Of a DNA stretch of 64,000 bases, positions 33,682 to 46,188 are shown one piece after another (within the stretch, counting starts at the first letter, position 1; each line of letters begins with the position of its first letter). The translations under genes and the position numbers were made by a program. The DNA is from Asterella californica (taxonomy: Eukaryota; Streptophyta; Marchantiopsida; Marchantiales; Aytoniaceae). The notes below the pieces were generated by a model. That model had not been told where the DNA came from and made no database searches. It saw nothing but the letters and a program-made list of their open reading frames with translations. The stretch lies in assembly GCA_036924285.1 (NCBI GenBank), contig JAYKYS010000012.1, positions 2,480,001-2,544,000 of the forward strand. Reading direction: 5' to 3'.

Positions 33682-33999
33682 ATGGGGAACCTAGTTTGAA
33701 TGACGAGGTGGAAGACGAGACGTTTAGGAGTTCGAACAGAGACGGAGAAGCCCAATTTAAGTATAGATGAGTTATGAACCCGCATCTATAGTACTTGGGG
33801 TGCCCTCTTTATCCTATACGAAGAAGCTTCCGCGACCATTGGCACAGATTTGAAGAAAGCCGAGTTTAAAGCATCATTCACTGTGGAGGCCACGAATGCT
33901 CCTGGTGAAGTAGAGTTGGATCCTTACAAGAGTGAGTTCAAGATGTCTGTTGTGATTAGTACAAACGATGGTGAGGAGGATCATATCTTCGATAGTTAA
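33682..33999 (+). pseudogene. Broken homologue of the 105-aa accessory ORF
   Basis: Starts ATG at 33682 but hits TGA after five codons and a second TGA about 25 codons later. The rest of the frame runs to the same end (DGEEDHIFDS) as in A. A CGA-to-TGA change and a C-to-T change are compatible with deamination. The DNA is otherwise very similar to A. Confidence 0.75.
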
Positions 34000-34122
34000 T
34001 TTTAGATTAGATTTTATTTCGTGTATAGCATATATAATACACGATTTCTAATATAAAGCTCGGAAGAGTTAAGAAAGTGATGTAGAATTATTTTCCTCTA
34101 TGATATTTTGTCCACTTAATGG

Positions 34123-34614
34123 TTGAGAAGGTGCAACATGAGTGGAAATTCAAAAGATTGGAAAGTTAGACTTAGAAACCTTCCTCAAGGTTTAAATGTC
34201 ATAGTAAGTGTCGGAGAAAGTTCGAGAGAGATTATCGTCGAGTTTGAAAACCCTAGTACTAAACCTAAAGTAGAATCTCCGAGGAGAAGAGTAGAAACCG
34301 ACTTGTGGTGTTATTTTTGTAGAGGGTTGGGACACAAAGTAGTGAATTGTCCAACTAGAATCAGAACCAAGAGAGCTAAAGGGAAGCGGGAGTTTACTGA
34401 TTTAAGTCTTCGAGTGGGTCCATCGTCACCAGCGCCAATTCATCTTCTAGGCGAAGATCCTTGTCCAAGTTGTGGAGTGGGTGATCTATCAAGAGGACAC
34501 AAGTGCGTCGATGTGGCCGCCTTACTTACGTCAGTAGTCGAGAAGTTGGACGAGACTCAAAGAGCTGAGACGGAGAAGTTGTCGACTTCAAAAGAGGACT
34601 CGGTTGAGTTGTGA
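34123..34614 (+). CDS. 163-aa zinc-cluster accessory ORF of element B
   Basis: The same length as the ORF in A, uninterrupted, with about seven substitutions, most of them conservative. Both clusters are kept: CYFCRGLGHKVVNC and CPSCGVGDLSRGHKC. Its stop also overlaps a downstream ATG (TGATG). Gag-pol in this copy has five stops, and the 105-aa ORF has two in a shorter span. The open frame is therefore notable, but with two copies it could still be chance. Function is unknown; nucleic-acid binding is inferred from the knuckle. Confidence 0.65.
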   Translation: MRRCNMSGNSKDWKVRLRNLPQGLNVIVSVGESSREIIVEFENPSTKPKVESPRRRVETDLWCYFCRGLGHKVVNCPTRIRTKRAKGKREFTDLSLRVGPSSPAPIHLLGEDPCPSCGVGDLSRGHKCVDVAALLTSVVEKLDETQRAETEKLSTSKEDSVEL

Positions 34615-34827
34615 TGGAGATCGTCATTCGTATGGTGGAGAAGACGGTGATGCGACTCAGGCTCATGATTACCTTGGGAGAAGAGATGGCACAAGAGGTG
34701 TTGTTACAACCATTTCCTTTCATTTTACCTATGGTAGATTATTCGCGAATGGAATTGATGATGTTCGTACTCTTTTAGCGAGTAGTTATTGCACGACGAT
34801 TAGAAGAGTAGAGAGAGTAGTTACAAG

Positions 34828-37800
34828 ATGAGAAAGCTACCTGTGTTTCATGGGAAGGACAATGAAGATGTAGAACCGTTTGTTCGAGACTTCAAAAGAG
34901 GTTGCATCAGAAACAACGTGAGAAGGAAGAAAGAATGAGTGTTGTTACTGCCAGAGTTTTTAGAAGATTTTGCTCTTACGTGGTATGAAGACCGAGTGAA
35001 GAGCCAGACACCTGGTGCAGTTGAGGACACATGGGAGACGTTGAGTAATGCACTCATCGAAGAATTTCTTCCAGAAGAGAGTTATGAGAAGCTCATGGTG
35101 GAGCTTACTCATTTGAAGCAACGGGACGACGAGAAAGTTCGGCAATATGCTGAAAGGGTGGATAAGTTGGAGCAACGGTTTCGGACGGTCCTACGGAAGA
35201 GTGGAGACAAGGTGGAGTTAACGATGGCGAGGATTGGAGCAGTGTTGACCAAGAACTTGGTGGGAGGGTTGAGACCTTCAATTTGAACCCGAGTGAGGTA
35301 CGAGAAGCCAGCAACCAAAGCGGAGGCCATCAAGATAGCGACAAATATGGAAGAGAGTTTGGATGAAGGAGATATCATCCAACCTCATCATGCTGCTCTG
35401 GTGTCAACTCCGACTCCTGGTGTAGTCACAACGATCGCACCTGCACCATCACAATTGGTGATTGCTTCAACGTCAGCTCCTACTCCAATGGTGGTGCCAA
35501 GACCGTTTGTCCCAACAACGATGTCTACTGCCACCTCTGATTTTCATGTCGAGCTGAAGAGCATCACCGATACTCTTGCGGATCTCAAGATAAACGTGGT
35601 GCAGTTACGAGAATGGAGGAACAAAGGTGGAGGAGGAGGTCAAAGAGGTTACGACAACAATCCCAACCGAGGAAATCAAGGTAACTTTGGAGGTAACTAA
35701 GGTAACTTTGGAGGAATCACTTGTTGGACGTGTGGAGGTTCTCATTTCCAGCGAAATTGTCCTAACAACGGAGCAAGAGGTGCTGAAGCTGTCAGAATGA
35801 ATGTGGGTGGAGGAAATCCATCACAAGGACGAGACAAGGGGGTGGCTACTATCGATGTCGTGCGAGATCCCATCTACGAGAAAGGAGAGAGTTCAAACTC
35901 TTCTCATGCACCGGTGGAGCTTTTAGCTCAAGAAAGGAAAAGAACTCGATTTTTTGATGAACCGGTTTTCATGGAGGAATCATCTAGTAGAAGCACTCGT
36001 TCGAGTAATGTTTCAAGTACACCAAGGGAGCCAAGGAGGAAGCTGGAGATGACGGATTTCACCATTTCATCTTCCCAAGCGGGATATGATGTGGTTGAAG
36101 ATGTGGGTGCTCAGAAAACCAACATCACTGTTGGACAACTGATCGCACTTAATCCCAGCTTACGAAGGGAACTCAGAGGAGGACTGAGTTCTAAGAGAAG
36201 CAAGAAGAAGAAACCCAAGAGCAAGACATCAAAGTCTGTGGGAGTTGGTGTGGTGGATGTGTATGCTTCAGAGGTATGCACTAGGGCTTCAAAGATTGAA
36301 GTCCGGTTGAATGGTCACTACGTCTCTGACGTATTGGTGGATGGAGGGTCGGCTGTAAAGGTCATATCGGAGAGGTTGATGAAGAAGTTGGGGATGGAAC
36401 CAACTCGCCCGGCTAGCATTGTCGTGGGGATGGCTAACAAGCAACGGGTAAGACCTCTTGGTGTGTTAGAGAATGTGGTCGTGTCTGTGATGAGAGTTCA
36501 AACATTGATGTCCTTTCAAGTGTTAAAGGATTCTAGTTATGATTTGCTCCTAGGTAGGCCTTGGTTGAGAGCTGTGCGCACCACGGATAGGTGGCACAAG
36601 GGATACTTACGGATTGGACCTAGAGATCATAGAGTGATAGTTCCTCTCTCGGGTGTTGGAGTTGTGACTTTTGACTCTGATAGACCCACTAGTGACTATT
36701 GGGAATCTGATACGGAGGATGATCAGAGTGTCTCGGAAGTAGATACCGGAGATTCTTAAGATCAAGAATCCTCTTCTGAGGACGAAGGATTTGGTCGAGA
36801 TGAATCATTACATCAGCTTAGTGCTATTGACTTGTTGCCTCGACCAGCAGTGGAGAAAGATCCTGACAAAGAAGAGTTGAGTGAGGCAGAGATTATGAGA
36901 AGACTCTCTACCCTGAAGTTTGGTATCAATGTCACTCAAGAGGAGAAAAGTAGATTCCTAGATATATTTCGAAAATATATCCATGTGTTTGCTTTCAGCT
37001 ACAAGGGTTTGAAGGAGGTGATTCTCGAGACTCATTGAATCGAATTGGAGGAGAACGCAAGACCAGTTCGACAGAAGCAGAGAAGGGTCAATCCTACAAC
37101 AGCGATGATGGTCAAGGAGGAGATAGATAAGTTGAAGGAGGCGAGTTTCATCTATGAGGTGGAGAACTCAGAATGGGTTTCACCCATTGTGATTGTCAAG
37201 AAGAAGAATGGTAAGCTGCGAGTGTGCATAAACTATAAGAAGTTGAATGCAGTTACCAAGAAGGATTATTATCCTCTATCATTTATAGATGAGATTTTGG
37301 AGGAAGTTGCTGGTCATGAGTGGTACAACTTTGGTGATGGTTATAGTGGGTATAACCAGATCAAGATAGCACAGGAATACCAACAGTTGACTACTTTCAC
37401 TACTCCTTGGGGAATATTTGCATTTCGGGTGATGCCATTCGGACTGTGTAATGCTCCGGCCACGTTTCAAAGGTTCATGAACAAGGTGTTTGAACCATTC
37501 ATAGGGAAGTTTGTTCGGGATTTCATTGACGATTTCTGTGTGTACGGAAGAAAGGAGGACCACTTTGATCATGTGATCAAAGTTTTGCAGCGGTTGGAGC
37601 AAGCCAACGCTTCTCTAAATCCAGAGAAGTGCATCTTTGGCTGCGAAGAAGGTCTACTGTTAGGGCACATCATTTCCAAGAATGGGATTGCGGTAGATCC
37701 TGAGAAGGTGAAGAAGATTGTGGATCTTCCATTTCCGATCAACTTGACAAAGTTGAGGCAGTTTCTTGGCATGGTTGGATATTATCGTAGGTTTGTCTTT

Positions 37801-39713
37801 TCCTTCTCAAACAAAGCAATAGCTTTGACTATGTACATGAAGAAGGGAGTTGATTTTGACTTGATAGTGCATGATCATAAGGCAAAAGAAGCATTTGAGG
37901 AGCTGAAAAAGGCATTAGTGACAGCTCCTATACTTGCTAAACCTGAGTGGAGTAAAGCATTTATTCTGTATACGGATGCCTCCAATGTAGCAATCGGATG
38001 TACATTAAGTCAGCTAGATGGAGATGGGCATGATCATCCTATAGCTTATGCTAGTAGGCAGATGGTTCCAGCGGAGAAGAATTACTCCGTGACTGAACGA
38101 GAAGGATTAGCGGTGATCTTTGGATTGAAGAAACTTCGACACTACTTGCTAGGAGGGAAATTTTCCATAGTCACAGATCACAGGCTTTAAAGTATATCTT
38201 TAATAAGCCTAATGCCGAAGGTCGTATTGCTCGTTGGAAGATCCTTCTAACAGAATATGATTATGTGATCGAAGATAGACCAGGGAAAAAGCATGCCAAT
38301 GCTGATCTTTTGTCGAGGGCTTATGATGATGAGGGAGAAGAATCATTTGATGATTCGTTTCTAGACGAGCATCTGATGACCATCACAAGCATTGAGGAGA
38401 TATCGGATGAGTACAAGGAAATCTGGAGTTTCCTTGCAGATGGCTCTTTTCCAGAAGGTATGCATACCCGAGAACGTAACGCGTTGATCAAGAGATGCAA
38501 ACCTTACACCATGGTGGAGGGAATTCTATTTCATCAAGGAACAGATGGCTTACTAAGGAGAGCAGTTGGTCAGAAGGAGGCGTTCAAGCTGATGCACGAG
38601 TTTCACGATGGCACTGTTTGCGGAGGTCACTTTGCTGGTAAGATAACAGCTTTCAAGATTTTGGATGCGGGTTATCACTGGAGAGGGATTTTCAAGGAGT
38701 GTTTAGACTATTGCAAAACTTGCGACGTATGTCAAGTATTTGCTCTGAAGTCTACTAGAACACCTCCGTTAAGATCAATTCCCGTGTTAGGACCATTTGA
38801 GAAGTGGGGTATTGACTTTGTAGGTCCTCTTAATAAGACACCTCGAGGCAATAGATACATTGTAGTCGTCACTGACTATTGTACCAAGTGGGTAGAGGCT
38901 AGACCTTTGAGGGAGACTAATGAAACAGAAGTCGGTAGATTCCTATGGGAGAGGATCATCACCAGATTTGGATGTCCGTTAGAGTTGGTCTCAGATAGAG
39001 GAGGAGAGTTTGTAGGGAGCATGACTACTGCTATGCTACAACACTTTTCTATCAAACCACGAGTAACGACCTCATACAAACCAAATGCTAATGATCTTGC
39101 GGAGAAGATCAATCTTACACTTTGTATGATGCTCGCCAAAGATGCGGGTGTTGAGACTGCGAAACATACTTGGGATAAGAGGCTACATGCCATCTTATGG
39201 GAGTATCGAACGACAACAAAGACTTCTACTGGGTACTCTCCATTTCGACTGGTTTATGGAGTGGAGTCCAAGTTGCCGATCCAATTCGAATTGGATATTT
39301 TTCAAACCATTCAACGAAAGTTGAAGAGGTCGAGGGGAGAAGACGTGGTCAAGTCAAGAAGGGAGCAACTCATGGAGTTGGAAGAGAGCCGAGCGGTAGC
39401 AATGATCCGGATGGAACGAGCTCAGGCGTATCAAAAGAAGAGTTACGACAAACGTTTGGGCAAGAGGGAGGTAAAACCTTTTCAAGTCGGAGATTGGGTT
39501 ATGTTGTATGATGCTATCAGATTCAAGAGGGCTAGGAAGAAGTTTCTTCCGAGATATTTTGGTCCTTTTGTTGTAGATAAGGTGTGGAGCAACTTCACAT
39601 ATGACCTTCAGGAGCTAGGAGGAAGGAGATTTGATCGAGTAAATCATGACAAGTTGAAGTTGTTTCATCGACGAAAGTTCTCTCTTCACTCCGAGGACGG
39701 AGCGAAAATTTAG
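34828..39713 (+). pseudogene. Gag-Pol of element B with five stops and one frameshift
   Basis: Aligns end to end with the intact A polyprotein. In-frame stops: TGA 34936 (from TGG), TGA 35284 (from CGA), TAA 35698 (from CAA), TAA 36757 (from TAC) and TGA 37036 (from CGA). A one-base deletion near 38182 shifts the frame in RNase H, and reading resumes to 39713. Four of the five stops are C-to-T or G-to-A transitions. Domains remain recognisable: CCHC knuckle, protease LVDGGS, RT FIDDFCVY, RNase H, and integrase HHCC and DDE motifs. In the integrase, GLAEK reads DLAEK. Confidence 0.93.
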
Positions 39714-39726
39714 TCCGAGGGTAAAA

Positions 39727-40640
39727 TGTAACGACCTATGTTACACATAGGAAGTTTGTCTATTAGTAAGGTGTTTAGTTATAACTAAGTGTTGAGAATG
39801 TTTATTGGCTGCCAAAGTACTTTAAGGATGTATCAAGTTAGTCATGACTAGCTAAAAGTTAGTTATGGTTAAACTTAGCTGTACTTTTGGCAGAATTCAG
39901 ATATTTGCTAAAGAGTGAGCACTACTATCTTGTCATCTTGTCTAAAAGGTAGAAAGGAGGTGGAAAGTATCCCTTATCTCCTTTTTGACTTGATATAAGT
40001 GGTTGGATTAAAGTTGTGAACTTTGTGGGCATTAAAAACAAGAAGAGATTCCACATGTTTCCTTTTTAGTGGGTCCTAGTGTAGAGAGGGGGTGGAAATT
40101 TGAGATTCCTTGAGAATATTCCAGAATCCTTCTAGAAGTTGTTGACTTTGAAGGAATAAGCCCATGTGAAAAGGTAAGAAGCTCATGTGATTAATGCTTT
40201 TACCTTAAGTAATATCTTAGTAAAACCCGGTAAAAGTAGTTACGGCTGAGTTACCGAGGGTACCAAAGTAAAAACCTAGAATGTATAAATAGAGGAGTAG
40301 AGAAGAGCTCCTCATCCTTGTTTTCACATTGTCGTAATGACAACTTGAGTAATATAGAGAGTGTGGGATATTTTTAGCATGTGAGAACTTGAGAGACGTC
40401 GTTAGAATGGAGATTTTAGTTGATGTGTTTAAAGGAGATTTTTAGTTGATAAGTTTGTGGGTGTATGAATGAGTGAACTCAGCATTTTCCCTTCAAGTTC
40501 ATGGTGTGCTTCCATCAAAGCCATCAGAGGTGACCCCTGAGTGAGAGACAGGCCCGACATGTTGCAGATTCGTGGATGACGATCGTGGAGGTTGAGAGAT
40601 CGGGGGGATAGTTGATCGATAGGACCGCAGAGGGTTTACA
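39727..40640 (+). repeat. Element B 3' LTR
   Basis: A 914-bp LTR preceded by a weak purine tract GAGGGTAAAA and followed by the GAAC duplication. Confidence 0.93.
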
Positions 40641-41425
40641 GAACCGTCTTAACCAACGCGTAGCCTGCACAGATATGAACCCAACGATGTCTTGCTCGTT
40701 TGCATTGGACATCCAAATCTCTCGAACCGTTCGCTGACAAGTCGCAGGCACAAGCTAACCTCTTAAGCTGCCCCCTTACGTCAGTCTCTGTATGTACGAA
40801 GTTCTTTGTGATCATGAGGAAGTTGACCCCTTGCATCTTTAATATAACGCCTGGAGCCGCTAATACCCAGTCAACAAGTAAACTAAGGTCTAGCTTGAGT
40901 TTTCCTTCTTTCGAGTCGCATAACTTCTCACTAGACGTCCAAATGAAGTAAACAAGGTGCTTATGAAAAGCTGACAACGAGCTCTACCCATTGATGCGAT
41001 GAAAGGGAAGATCCGAAATTATGCCAAAAGTCTATAAGCTAGGGCCTAGCTTGTTTTCCCCATCTTTCGAGTCCTGTAACTTCTCCACTAGGCATCCAAA
41101 CGAAATAGACAAAGTGTCTATGAAAAGCTGACAAGGAGCTCTACCCACTGATGCAATGAAAGTGGAGATCCGGAATTGTACAAAAAGTTTGTAAGCTGAG
41201 GCCTAGCTTGCTTTTCTCATGAGTGTCTTTGGAGCGACAAGCATCGAAGTCTGAATTTCAAGTAAGAGCCGGTCCACGACACGACATCCACCCCCTCTAA
41301 ACCTGTGCATCCTCCGGTATGCACCAGAGATACCAACCAAGGAGTGGACCGGCACGCACACTCGTTCCCATCTTGTCGTCCTGCTTCTCAACTCAATCAA
41401 CCTCATCCTCAAGGTTGCAACCTGA
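40641..41425 (-). repeat. F1 leader, right part, with tandem units of about 160 bp
   Basis: Continues the F1 leader after B. Two tandem units (about 40889-41045 and 41046-41207) share CTTTCGAGTC, ATGAAAAGCTGACAA, GAGCTCTACCCA and GATGAAAG, and a third starts at 41208. The same array is in F2 at 43920-44235. Leader tandem repeats therefore occur in this lineage as well as in A/B. Confidence 0.75.
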
Positions 41426-42390
41426 TCGTCATCTTGAAGTTGTTAGCCTGCCATGATCCCCTTTAGATCCATACTCATTGCATCTCTTCTTCAACCTCCC
41501 ATCCAATCACCCCCTCTAGATCTACACATTTTTCAATATGGGAAAACATAGAAGGAATAACCCATCATATCATAGAAATGTCTTCCATCCGTCTTGTAGA
41601 ACCTCATCATTCGAGGTCTGTGACCCAAATATCGTAGTAGACATGATCCGTCAACCCAACCATATGTCTTGATTGTAATCCTCAACCTCAAGTCTATACA
41701 TGTCATCATATGTATCCATCTCTTCTTTCTTTTTGTTTTCTGAAAGAAAGAACCACATTGCTGCAACCAAAATCCTCAAACGCAACCATCATTATCTCGT
41801 TGTACAATTGTATCCTCTTCAACCATCATCCTCCTCTCTTGAAAATCCTTACAACCTCCCAAGCATCATTATCTCAACCCAAATCACCTTCAGCAATGAC
41901 TTCTCCACTGTAAGCCATCCTTATCCATCATCTTATACCCGTAGCCTCGAGAGCGTCTGTCCACTCTCCTTCACCCTCAGTAGGTCGCTCGTCCTTGATG
42001 ATGTCAATGTTGACATCATGAACTTCTCTTGAAGTTGCACCCAAAATCTCTCGTGATAAGAACCCAACCTTCGCATCTCGAATGCACTCCTCCCAACCTC
42101 TCTTCACATTCAGCATCATACGGATATTCGGTTGTTATTTGCTTGCAACCAGATCACCCACATCCATTGTTTGCACCCCAACCATCTCCTCCGGTTGTGA
42201 AGGATCGTCCTCCATTACCAGTTCAGGAAGAATAGTTTCTTGTTGAACCTTATCCTCCCCAACTTGCTTTTCTGAAAAAAATCTCTTCCTGACCCTTCTT
42301 CTCGCTCTGCATCGTGGATGCAGTATCCAACTTGAGCTCGCTTGGATCCATGTGCTCACCCAAATCATCCATATGGAGATCATGCTCAAT
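41426..42390 (-). pseudogene. F2 linker/pol relic
   Basis: Minus strand, many stops. The recognisable part is 41928-42119, REILGATSREVHDVNIDIIKDE, which aligns with the C linker LREVLKIAKKEFHDVI (24840-24910). Below 41900 I see only scattered similarity. F2 is truncated here, before any protease or RT. Confidence 0.55.
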
Positions 42391-42858
42391 CTATTCCACC
42401 CTAGCACCATAACTTGTAGCTTCGATAGCTACAACTGCATGTCCCACAAGATAATCATCCACAAACTTCTTCATCCCCTCTTTACCAACATTGGCTTGAA
42501 AGAGAGTACTCGTACTTGTGAATGTAACATTTCCATCCTCCCAAGAAATTACCTCTCGTTGCAAAGAATCTGCAAAGTCGATGCAATCGTCCCGTTGATG
42601 ATCAGTATCATCACACCACATACACTGATGTACCCAAGCTAGTTTGGGTACAAGCACCGTCTTGATCAACGATCCTTTATCCTCCAACCTAATAACATGA
42701 GCTTGTAGATCTTGCATCTTTTGTTGTAGATCCTCGATGGTTGGATCCTTCTCCTCTACAACCACAACTGGAGGTTGAACCTCATATACTATCCGAATTG
42801 GTGTGGTACTCACGATACATGTGTCGACCTTGTAACATTTTCTCTTGTATGTCTTCAT
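42391..42858 (-). pseudogene. F2 gag zinc-knuckle segment
   Basis: A minus-strand frame of 155 codons with a coiled stretch (TIEDLQQKMQDLQAHVIRL) and a CCHC-like CMWCDDTDHQRDDC near 42590-42630, matching the C knuckle CIWCDSSDHARREC. It is followed by DFADSLQREVISWEDG and EGMKKFVDDYL, both with C counterparts. The knuckle binds element RNA in intact relatives. The frame is open but its neighbours are broken. Confidence 0.75.
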
Positions 42859-42890
42859 ACAAGAAGCTCAACCGCTTCATGCACAACCTC

Positions 42891-43350
42891 TCAATTCCTT
42901 GTCAACCCTTCTTCTTCCTCCTGATCCTCTAGAAGTAGCTCCAACCGCTCTTGCCATGGTTCATCAGCAGCTTGAAGAAACAACTCTGTCTTGTAGGTCT
43001 CCAAGGTTAGCTTGTCCACCTGAGGTAGTTGAGAGAATTGTCTCTCGAACTCCTTTAACAACTCTATAGGCTGTAAACCTTTGCTAGGTCGGTTGACCCA
43101 TCCCAAAAATGATTTCTTGGTTACTCGTTCTGAGTTTTCCAAGAAATATTCCTCCATCAGCGCATGTCAAAATGTATCCCAGTTCCTCCCAGAGATCTTT
43201 CACATGCTCCCTTATCTCAGGCACCGTAGAGAGTTCGAATGTCTCGATCATCTCCTTCTCTGATACTTGATCCAAATTCATCTCCGTCTTGTAACATCTC
43301 AAGTACTTTGAGATGTCTCTCCCATCAAATAGATCGAGCTTGTCGATCAC
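42891..43350 (-). pseudogene. F2 gag N-terminal segment
   Basis: Minus strand: GRDISKYLRCYKTEMNLDQV, TFELSTVPEIREHVKDL, a short deletion and frame change near 43190, then EEYFLENSERVTKKSFLGW and KEFERQFSQLPQ. It aligns with F1 and the C gag. Confidence 0.8.
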
Positions 43351-44290
43351 GACGAAGAGCTTGACTCACTGATTGCGAAGAACAAATCAATCTCAGGTCG
43401 CAGACGAACAAAAATCTAACATAAGCGTTTCACTGCGAGTCAATTTCACTCAGAACTCCCAAACCGTCTGATGAAGCTTCATGTCATCTTCAATTTCCTG
43501 AAGAACTCGGCTTTCTGATCCCAATGGATCCAAGGACAGCAAGTTTGGACTCCGGAACGGCCTGAACGGTCCAACTCTCCTTCACATGTTATTGAAGCTC
43601 CCAAAATCTCTCTCCTACGTCTCAATTTCTCTCGGAACACATCTCCCGTTCCGTGTGTTCATGATCTGAACCCAACGATCTCCCGGAACACATCCCCCGA
43701 TCCGTGTCTGCACAGATCTGAACCCAACGATGCTTTGCGCGTTTGCATTAGAGCTCCAAATCTTCCAAACCGTCCGTTGACAGTACAAGCTAGTCCCTTA
43801 AGCTGTCCCCTTACGTCAATCTCTGTACGTACAAAGTTCTTTGTGATCATGAGGAAGCTGACCCCTTGCGTCTTTAATATAACGCCTGGAGCCGCTAATA
43901 CCCAGTCAGCAAGTAAACTAGGGTCTAGCTTGATTTTTCCTTCTTTCGAGTCGCATAACTTCTTCACTAGACGTCCAAACGAAGTAAACAAGGTGCCTAT
44001 GAAAAGCTGACAACGAGTTCTATCCATTGATGCGATGAAAGAGAAGATCCGAAGTTGTGCCAAAAGCTTGTAAACTGGGGCTTAGCTTGTTTTCCCATCT
44101 TTCGAGTCTTGTAACTTCTCCGAAATAGACAAAGTGTCTATGAAAAGCTGACAATGAGCTCTACCCACTGATGCAATGAAAGTAGAGATCCCAAATTGTA
44201 CAAAAAGCCCGTAAGTTGTGGCCTAGCTTACTTTTCCCATGAGTGTCTTTAGAACGACAAGCATCAAAGTCTGAATTTCAGGTAAGAGCC
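43351..44290 (-). repeat. F2 5' leader
   Basis: Non-coding. The DNA matches 31564-31879 plus 40641-41425 of F1, including the tandem units of about 160 bp. It ends where LINE G3 sequence starts, near 44290-44310. Confidence 0.75.
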
Positions 44291-44299
44291 AATCCACGA

Positions 44300-45540
44300 C
44301 ACGACAACGTGGCAGCTTTGTCTTTGCTGTATAGCGCAGTGTAGAATCTGAATACTCTTCTTAGAATTTTTCTGTGGTCTTCTGTGAGCTGAGCTGTCCA
44401 TTTTTGGTCGTTATCCTTTTCATCGTTTCTCTCGCGTGCTTCGTCTTGAGTTGCGTGAAGAAATAGCGAGAGGGAGGCTCTCCTTCTTGAAGCCACCTAA
44501 CCCGGCTTCTTTTTCTCCAAAGTAACGTGTCCTAATGTTTTTTTTCCTTAGCTTCCCCTTTGCTTCATGTAGTTGCAGTTTAAAGCCTTCCTGGCTGTTA
44601 TCGCTTACAAGTATTCTCAGTCTTAGTAGCTCGGCTTCTAGTTCCGACCTGCTTTGTGCCTCTACCATACCGTCTTCTTTTCTTCCATCATAATCCTTCT
44701 AACTTTCGCCCATCCTACTGACCACTTCACTCGTGGGTCCCTCTCCCCCCTCTTCTGTTCCCTCCACACGATTTCCACCCGCGCTTTTATTCTTGGATTT
44801 TTTAGCATTTCCACGTCCATCTTGAAGTAGGTCAATTTCTTGACCTTTTCTCTTCCATCCTCCTCCTTTAGCCTAACGTTTACTGTCACAGGAATGTGAT
44901 CTGATAGTGTCTCTCTTCCATCGTGCTCTATTTCTGTCACCTCTACGCACCAATCCGCATTGTTGTTTATGTAACACTTGTCCAACCTCGCTTGGTCCAT
45001 TCTCCTCTAGGTTATCACTTGTTTGGTGAAGATTGGTCCTTTTCTGCTATGAGCACAGAACATAGCATCCACCAGGTCCGATTGTAGCACGGGGTATTTC
45101 TGCATAGCCGGAGCTCGCTGCCATGCAACAAGGAAGAAGGACCAATACTATCATCCGGAAGTTTCATCATTTTTCAGTCACCGAGTAGAACCCACTTACC
45201 CTCCTTCGCTCGGGTCCTCAGCCATTTCCACAGTTGACATCTCCCCTCTCTTCTGTTTGACGCGTAGACAGAGGTTACCCCCACTGACCCATCTACAAAG
45301 TCATGATAGACCAGGCCACCGAGCCGTCCTCTCTGACTCCATGCTCCCTAACCTGAAGGTGGTTACCTATTAGTAGCACTACACCCCCTCTCCCTCCTGC
45401 CGTGTAGTCGACTATCTTATGGTTATATTCTAGTTTCTGTTCCTCAGTTTTCATCTCTTGCAGGGCCATGATGTCAAAGTTTTGTCCTCCTCTTCCTAGC
45501 CACTTGCACAATATGGTCATGCGGTGCAGGTCATCTACCT
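44300..45540 (-). pseudogene. LINE G3 ORF2, endonuclease domain
   Basis: Apurinic-type endonuclease motifs on the minus strand: DIMALQEMK (45450-45480), GGRGGVVLLIGNHL, VYASNRREGRCQLW, WVLLGD near 45190-45215, and ETLSDHIPVTVNV near 44880-44920. This nicks target DNA to prime reverse transcription in intact L1-type elements. Stops near 45293, 45190 and 45010 break the frame. Downstream 44300-44660 is the linker toward RT, also found in G2 (61065-61360). Confidence 0.85.
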
Positions 45541-46188
45541 GGAATGGAATGCCCTCTCATATTCCAGGTTGCAAATTTGATTGTGTTCTTCATTTATCTT
45601 TTGTGTTTGTTGTCACTCCGCTTGACGTCCCTCTCTTCCTGCTGCCTTTACTGCTTGGGATTCTTAGCTGTCAAGAGACTCCTGGCCAAGGCAGAATTTC
45701 TCTTCTTCGTCAGCTTCCTTTTGCTCGAGGAGGTCTTCTCTACCACCCTCCCCACGGACTTCATCTGTGATCCGTCGCCTTGTTCGGTTGTTCTTTCTTT
45801 ATTCCTCTCCTGCAGTAACAGGTTGGGCTCTATCTCTTGGAGTACCTCACGTTCTATGTTTCACAGAGACGAAGTCGGAGGCCGGACGTCTTCAGCCGGT
45901 CCGTCCCACAGTCTAAGAGTATTGATCCACAGTCCTCCTCCGCTCCCTTCTTCTTGGTATCGTCCCTTCTCTGCTTCTTCATCCTTTGGCTCCCATGAGG
46001 GTGTGTTGTCTCTCGAGGTCTTGTCTCCCCTGTCTACTCCTGACTTGGTGTCCCAGAATTTCGCTTTGAGGGCTTCTCCTTTCGAGGGCAGCTTATGTCG
46101 TTTCCCCTCTCTCAGTTCTACCATCCCCTTCCCATTTCTCCCTTGTGATTTTTATTTCTTGGTCTCCTTTCTGTCTCGTTGGTCATAA

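Larger units (their letters stand above)
31880..40640 (+). mobile_element. Element B: second copy of family A, decayed, in opposite orientation
   Basis: An 8.76-kb element on the plus strand with LTRs 31880-32793 and 39727-40640. A 4-bp target duplication GAAC lies at 31876-31879 and 40641-40644. LTRs differ at roughly 15-20 sites, so it is older than A. Organisation is the same as A: primer site 32798-32814, leader repeats, broken 105-aa ORF, intact 163-aa ORF, and a gag-pol with five stops and a frameshift. It is inserted in the F1 leader. It forms an inverted pair with A about 22 kb away. Confidence 0.95.

Noticed and set aside
40889..41210. CRISPR-like array
   Set aside because: Units of about 160 bp are directly tandem without unique spacers, and the context is a plant retroelement leader.
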